Positions 5,622-8,589 of a DNA stretch of 8,589 bases are shown here, piece by piece. Made by a program: the position numbers and the translations under genes. The notes under the pieces were generated by a model. The model did no database searches and was not told the DNA's origin. It was given only the letters and a program-made list of their open reading frames with translations. Location: the NCBI GenBank assembly GCA_035687895.1, contig DASRUE010000102.1, positions 1-8,589 on the forward strand, read 5' to 3'. Source of the stretch: JAERML01 sp035687895. GTDB lineage: Bacteria > Bacteroidota > Ignavibacteria > UBA10030 > UBA6906. Every line of letters starts with the position of its first letter. Position 1 is the stretch's first letter.

Positions 5622-7946
5622 ATGCGACCTTCATTGGTTTGGATTGCAGTTACAATGCTTGCCACTGAGGGCGTCCACGCCACTGAGCTTTTTCTATTGA
5701 CAGGGGTCATTCGAGAGAAGGTATCCGAAGAACCAGTTGCTGCAGCGAACATCCGCATAGCGGGCACCTCCCGTGGAACGATCGCCAATGCCGATGGGTC
5801 TTACCGGATGAGACTCGAAGCAAACACGTATTCTGTAATCGTCAGTAGCCTGGGCTACCACGCAGACACCCTGAGAATACGTCTCGTCTCAGATACGGTG
5901 TGCGATTTTTCACTTGAACCCTCTGCTATCATTCTACCTGAGATCCTCGTTACATCAGAGGACCCCGCCATTGAGATCATTCGACGCGCAATTGCACAGA
6001 AGCGAATCTGGGCGATACGACTTCACACATACGAGATGGACGCGTTTACGCGACAAACGCTTTTCCGTGACACTTTAATTGCCAGCATCTCCGAGTCGTT
6101 TACCAAGGGATACTGGCAACAGGGAGATACGCTGCGGGAAATCATCCTTCAACGAAGACAAACGGCAAATGTCGCATCAGAATTCAACGTTGCCTCGGTG
6201 GGAAGGCTGCTGAATTTCAACGATGATGAAATTCGATTCCTTGGTTACTCGTTCGTCGGACCAACAGCCGAGAATGCACTCGACTACTACGACTACAAAC
6301 TGTTGCGGACCCGGTCCAGCTATGGAAAAGAAGTATATGACATTCAGATGATCCCGCGGACGAGAACTGTACCGCTGTTTCATGGAACCGTGAGTATTGC
6401 CAACATCAGTTACGCGCTTATGGGCATCGATGTACAGCCAAATGACGCGTTTCAGATTCCCTTCATCAAGGAAAAGAAGTTGCGCTATCGCCAGCAGTTC
6501 GGCCTTTTCGATGAGGTTTTTTGGCTTCCAGCCGACATTCACATTGATGGAACGTTCACACTTGGCATCATCGGGTTTTCGTTCCCGCGGATTGCATTCT
6601 CACAAACATCCGTTATATCAAACTATAGCATCAACACTGCCATTCCGGACAGCATCTTCCGGAAGTCAAGGGTAGTGGTGGATAGCTCCGCGACCACTTT
6701 CGATTCAACGTTCTGGGCAGAAAACGAGATCCTTCCGCTGAGCATGGAGGAACAAAACGCCTACCAGACCATCGATAGCTCGCAGACGCTCGATGTGCAG
6801 TTTCGACCAGGAGGGATAGCGGCCACGCTGGGCAGCAATGGAGACGGGGCAGCCTTTGCTGCTCTGGAATACCTAGACCTTTCGTTTAACCGCGTGGAGG
6901 GATTTCATCTGGGACTCCATGCGGACTTTGATAAACTCACAGATCTTGCAAAACTTGAAGCAGGAATTGCGTACGGAACAGCGAGTTCGGTCACAACGTA
7001 CTCGCTCGGCGCAACTTTCTATCCTTTGTCTGGCCATCGTTTTGGGATCGGTGGAGAAGTCTATCGAAACATCATTGCTCAGCAAGGACGGGAGTATTAT
7101 GGGAAGACCTTCAATTCGTTAACGGCTCTTTTCGACAAGAACGACTACTACGATTATTATCGCTCTGATGGATGGCGAGTATTTGTCGCCTTCACACAGC
7201 ATCGCGCACTTAACGCTGAGCTTTCATTTGTGAGTGAGTGGCAGAAGTCAACCACGCTGAACACAAACTACAGTCTCCTCTCCCATTCGCGGGACTACCG
7301 CGCAAATCCCCAGATAACCGAGGGGAAGCTGCGGAGTTTGCGGCTTGACCTTCGTGTCGGCGATCCCCCTGCACCTTTGGGCCTTGTTATACCAAATTCG
7401 CTTGAGCTCTCCATCGAGCACTCTACTCCATCGGTGGCAGGGAGCTCGTTCGACTTCACGCGGTACCAGGCGGCGGGCACGATGACGATTCCAACAATAG
7501 GGCGAAGCCACCTTTTCCCGGGATTCCTCCGCCTACGCCTTGCTGCCGGTACCTCATCGGGCGCGCTCCCCCCGCAACGACGATTTGACGTTGAATCGGC
7601 CTCAAGTGGGTACGCTCCGTTTGGCGTTATGCGCGCTATGGATGTGAAGGAGTTTTCCGGGACTGGCTACCTTGCGTTCAACGCAGAGCACAATTTCCGG
7701 AGTCTCCCCTTCCTTGCTCTTGACATCCCGTTCCTGTACGAGAATGCCATCGAGATTATTCTACATGCAAGTAGTGCGCGAACATGGAATACCGACCCCC
7801 TGGCGCTGACAACGACCGACGGGTGGTACTTCGAGGAAGGTTTCGGCATCAGCCGCTTGTTTGATATCCTCCGTGTCGATTTCACTTGGCGCTCCAGCAC
7901 TCCACACCACTTCAGGGCAAGTCTGTCAGCCGCAGGCCTCTTCTGA
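5622..7946 (+). CDS. Outer-membrane protein: CarboxypepD_reg-like domain plus DUF5686 beta-barrel
   Basis: I start it at the ATG 5622, because a signal peptide begins there (MRPSLVWIAVTMLA…GVHA, probable cleavage after residue 20). The longer reading from TTG 5451 runs through the hairpin and palindrome described separately. The protein has 774 residues. Residues 25-100 form a carboxypeptidase-regulatory-like beta-sandwich (TGVIREKVSEEPVAAANIRI…GTIANADGSYRM…VSSLGY). Residues about 115-345 are the DUF5686 middle region (AIEIIRRAIAQK…YEMDAFTRQ…). The rest alternates polar and apolar residues in barrel strands and includes NDYYDYYRSDGW (507-518) and AEHNFRSLPFLALDIPF. The last residue is Phe, the usual outer-membrane assembly signal. 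The family is widespread in Bacteroidota and relatives; its substrate is not established. No TonB plug domain is seen, so it is not a standard TonB-dependent transporter. No clear Shine-Dalgarno precedes the ATG. Confidence 0.87.
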   Translation: MRPSLVWIAVTMLATEGVHATELFLLTGVIREKVSEEPVAAANIRIAGTSRGTIANADGSYRMRLEANTYSVIVSSLGYHADTLRIRLVSDTVCDFSLEPSAIILPEILVTSEDPAIEIIRRAIAQKRIWAIRLHTYEMDAFTRQTLFRDTLIASISESFTKGYWQQGDTLREIILQRRQTANVASEFNVASVGRLLNFNDDEIRFLGYSFVGPTAENALDYYDYKLLRTRSSYGKEVYDIQMIPRTRTVPLFHGTVSIANISYALMGIDVQPNDAFQIPFIKEKKLRYRQQFGLFDEVFWLPADIHIDGTFTLGIIGFSFPRIAFSQTSVISNYSINTAIPDSIFRKSRVVVDSSATTFDSTFWAENEILPLSMEEQNAYQTIDSSQTLDVQFRPGGIAATLGSNGDGAAFAALEYLDLSFNRVEGFHLGLHADFDKLTDLAKLEAGIAYGTASSVTTYSLGATFYPLSGHRFGIGGEVYRNIIAQQGREYYGKTFNSLTALFDKNDYYDYYRSDGWRVFVAFTQHRALNAELSFVSEWQKSTTLNTNYSLLSHSRDYRANPQITEGKLRSLRLDLRVGDPPAPLGLVIPNSLELSIEHSTPSVAGSSFDFTRYQAAGTMTIPTIGRSHLFPGFLRLRLAAGTSSGALPPQRRFDVESASSGYAPFGVMRAMDVKEFSGTGYLAFNAEHNFRSLPFLALDIPFLYENAIEIILHASSARTWNTDPLALTTTDGWYFEEGFGISRLFDILRVDFTWRSSTPHHFRASLSAAGLF

Positions 7947-7974
7947 CGACCTCAGTTTTGACGTATTCAACACG

Positions 7975-8003
7975 TTGGAATTGAGACGCAAATTGCCTAT
8001 ATT
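7975..8003 (+). promoter_or_regulatory. Probable typA promoter
   Basis: TTGGAA (7975-7980) and TATATT (7998-8003) are separated by 17 bp, giving four and five matches to consensus. An overlapping alternative is TTGAGA (7981-7986) with TATCTC (8003-8008) at 16 bp. The second form resembles the TTGACA…TTATCTT arrangement of the promoter at 4481-4509. Transcription would begin near 8010-8015, about 160 nt before the typA start. Confidence 0.4.
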
Positions 8004-8021
8004 ATCTCTGGTTTTTCCGCA

Positions 8022-8059
8022 GCCTCCAGCATTGGGCATCTGCTTGAGGCATTTTTATC
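8022..8059 (+). terminator. Terminator-like hairpin with T-run in the typA leader
   Basis: GCCTC-c-AGCA (8022-8031) pairs with TGCT-t-GAGGC (8041-8050): nine base pairs, one mismatch, a 9-nt loop, followed directly by ATTTTTATC. It lies 75 bases after the DUF5686 stop codon, so it may simply end that transcript. It also lies just downstream of the likely typA promoter, where it would act as an attenuator. The sequence does not decide between these. Confidence 0.5.
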
Positions 8060-8066
8060 TCATACG

Positions 8067-8165
8067 ATGCAGGAAACGGACTCACCACGGCACGAAGCGA
8101 TGCAACAGAAGCTGCTTGATCGAGAACCATCGCCTCGGCTCATGCAGTTGAGTGTTCAGAACTAG
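8067..8165 (+). CDS. Possible 32-residue leader ORF before typA
   Basis: An ATG directly after the terminator-like hairpin opens a 32-codon frame (MQETDSPRHEAMQQKLLDRE…LMQLSVQN) that ends at TAG 8163-8165. Its stop codon overlaps the typA ribosome-binding site (AGGGAG, 8164-8169). It is hydrophilic and matches nothing I know. Its own ribosome-binding site is poor: GAGG lies 17 bases upstream. It may be chance, or a translated leader coupling into typA. Low confidence. Confidence 0.15.
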   Translation: MQETDSPRHEAMQQKLLDREPSPRLMQLSVQN

Positions 8166-8173
8166 GGAGTGTT

Positions 8174-8589
8174 ATGCAGTGCAGGGAGGACATACGCAAC
8201 ATCGCCATCATCGCACACGTGGATCATGGCAAGACAACGCTGGTGGACCATATGTTGCGGCAGACGGGGACTTTCCGATCCAATCAGCAGCTCGTTACAC
8301 GGGTCATGGACTCCAACGACCTCGAGAAAGAGCGTGGTATCACTATTCTTGCCAAGAACACCGCAGTCCATTACAAGGACATCAAGATCAACATCGTGGA
8401 CACGCCGGGACATGCCGACTTCGGTGGCGAGGTTGAACGAACGCTCACGATGGTCGATGGCGTGCTTCTCCTTGTGGATGCCGCGGAAGGTCCGTTGCCC
8501 GGGACCAAATTCGTCCTCAAGAAGTCCCTCGATCTGAATCTGAAACCCATCGTCGTTATCAACAAAATCGACCGCAAGGACGCGCGTCC
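8174..8589 (+). CDS. typA: GTP-binding protein TypA/BipA, N-terminal part (3' end outside window)
   Basis: The ATG at 8174 follows AGGGAG (8164-8169) with a short 4-base spacer. The frame stays open to the window edge, giving 138 residues of a protein normally near 600. All translational-GTPase motifs are visible: G1 A14-H-V-D-H-G-K-T21, G2 R54-G-I-T57 in the TypA context SNDLEKERGITILAKN, G3 D76-T-P-G-H-A-D82 with F-G-G-E-V-E-R, and G4 N130-K-I-D133. SNDLEKERGITI and DFGGEVER separate it from LepA and EF-G. TypA is a ribosome-associated GTPase used in stress adaptation and 50S subunit assembly, especially at low temperature. One oddity is GPLPGTKF at 106-113, where relatives usually have P-Q-T-R-F. 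The leader contains a hairpin and a small ORF. Confidence 0.95.
   Translation, partial: MQCREDIRNIAIIAHVDHGKTTLVDHMLRQTGTFRSNQQLVTRVMDSNDLEKERGITILAKNTAVHYKDIKINIVDTPGHADFGGEVERTLTMVDGVLLLVDAAEGPLPGTKFVLKKSLDLNLKPIVVINKIDRKDAR

Larger units (their letters stand above)
7947..8173 (+). other. Intergenic leader region before typA
   Basis: This 227-bp stretch holds the promoter candidate, the terminator-like hairpin and the possible small ORF listed separately. The rest shows no recognisable gene. GATGCAACA at 8099-8107 matches nine of ten bases of the left arm of the 5537-5557 palindrome, but it lacks the second arm. Confidence 0.5.

Noticed and set aside
8169..8537. Plus-strand 122-codon frame at the window end
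   Set aside because: It is out of frame with typA, whose GTPase motifs are all in the frame starting at 8174.

Overview
The window is a piece of a bacterial chromosome with ordinary, densely packed housekeeping and envelope genes. No tRNA, rRNA, CRISPR array, insertion sequence or phage gene is visible. The best taxonomic hint is the long gene at 5622-7946. It combines a signal peptide, a carboxypeptidase-regulatory-like domain and a DUF5686-type outer-membrane barrel ending in phenylalanine, an architecture typical of the Bacteroidota/Chlorobiota/Ignavibacteria group. The TypA N-terminus and the TPR-rich content fit that group. The canonical TTGACA/TATCTT promoter and the clear Shine-Dalgarno sites on some genes lean towards the Chlorobiota/Ignavibacteria side rather than classical Bacteroidia. 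This placement is inference.

Layout. Bases 1-492 (+) hold the C-terminal part of a TPR protein. It converges on a minus-strand cluster read from right to left: an HI0933/BaiN-type flavoprotein (4216-2954), a Tat-signal metallo-beta-lactamase-fold hydrolase of the NAPE-PLD/UlaG type (2868-1843), a short-chain dehydrogenase (1827-952) and a DUF309 protein (955-515). The last three are tightly packed, with a 15-bp gap and then a 4-bp ATGA overlap, and are probably one transcript. The flavoprotein lies 85 bp upstream and may or may not be part of it.

A divergent intergenic region (4217-4585) holds a very good sigma70-type promoter for an unrecognised 281-residue protein with two TPR-like repeats (4586-5431, +). 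A 190-bp spacer follows, with two notable DNA structures: a perfect 11-bp hairpin, and a perfect 10-1-10 palindrome directly next to a -10-like TATACT, which looks like a repressor operator for the DUF5686 gene. After that gene, a 227-bp leader carries a promoter, a terminator-like hairpin and a tiny ORF, and leads into typA (8174 to the window edge).

How the genes work together: the minus-strand cluster looks like a small metabolic or lipid-related operon of uncharacterised enzymes. The plus-strand genes are probably separately controlled. I found no convincing new multi-gene system. The signals most worth following are regulatory: the operator-like palindrome, the typA leader, and the unknown TPR protein with its conserved-looking tail.
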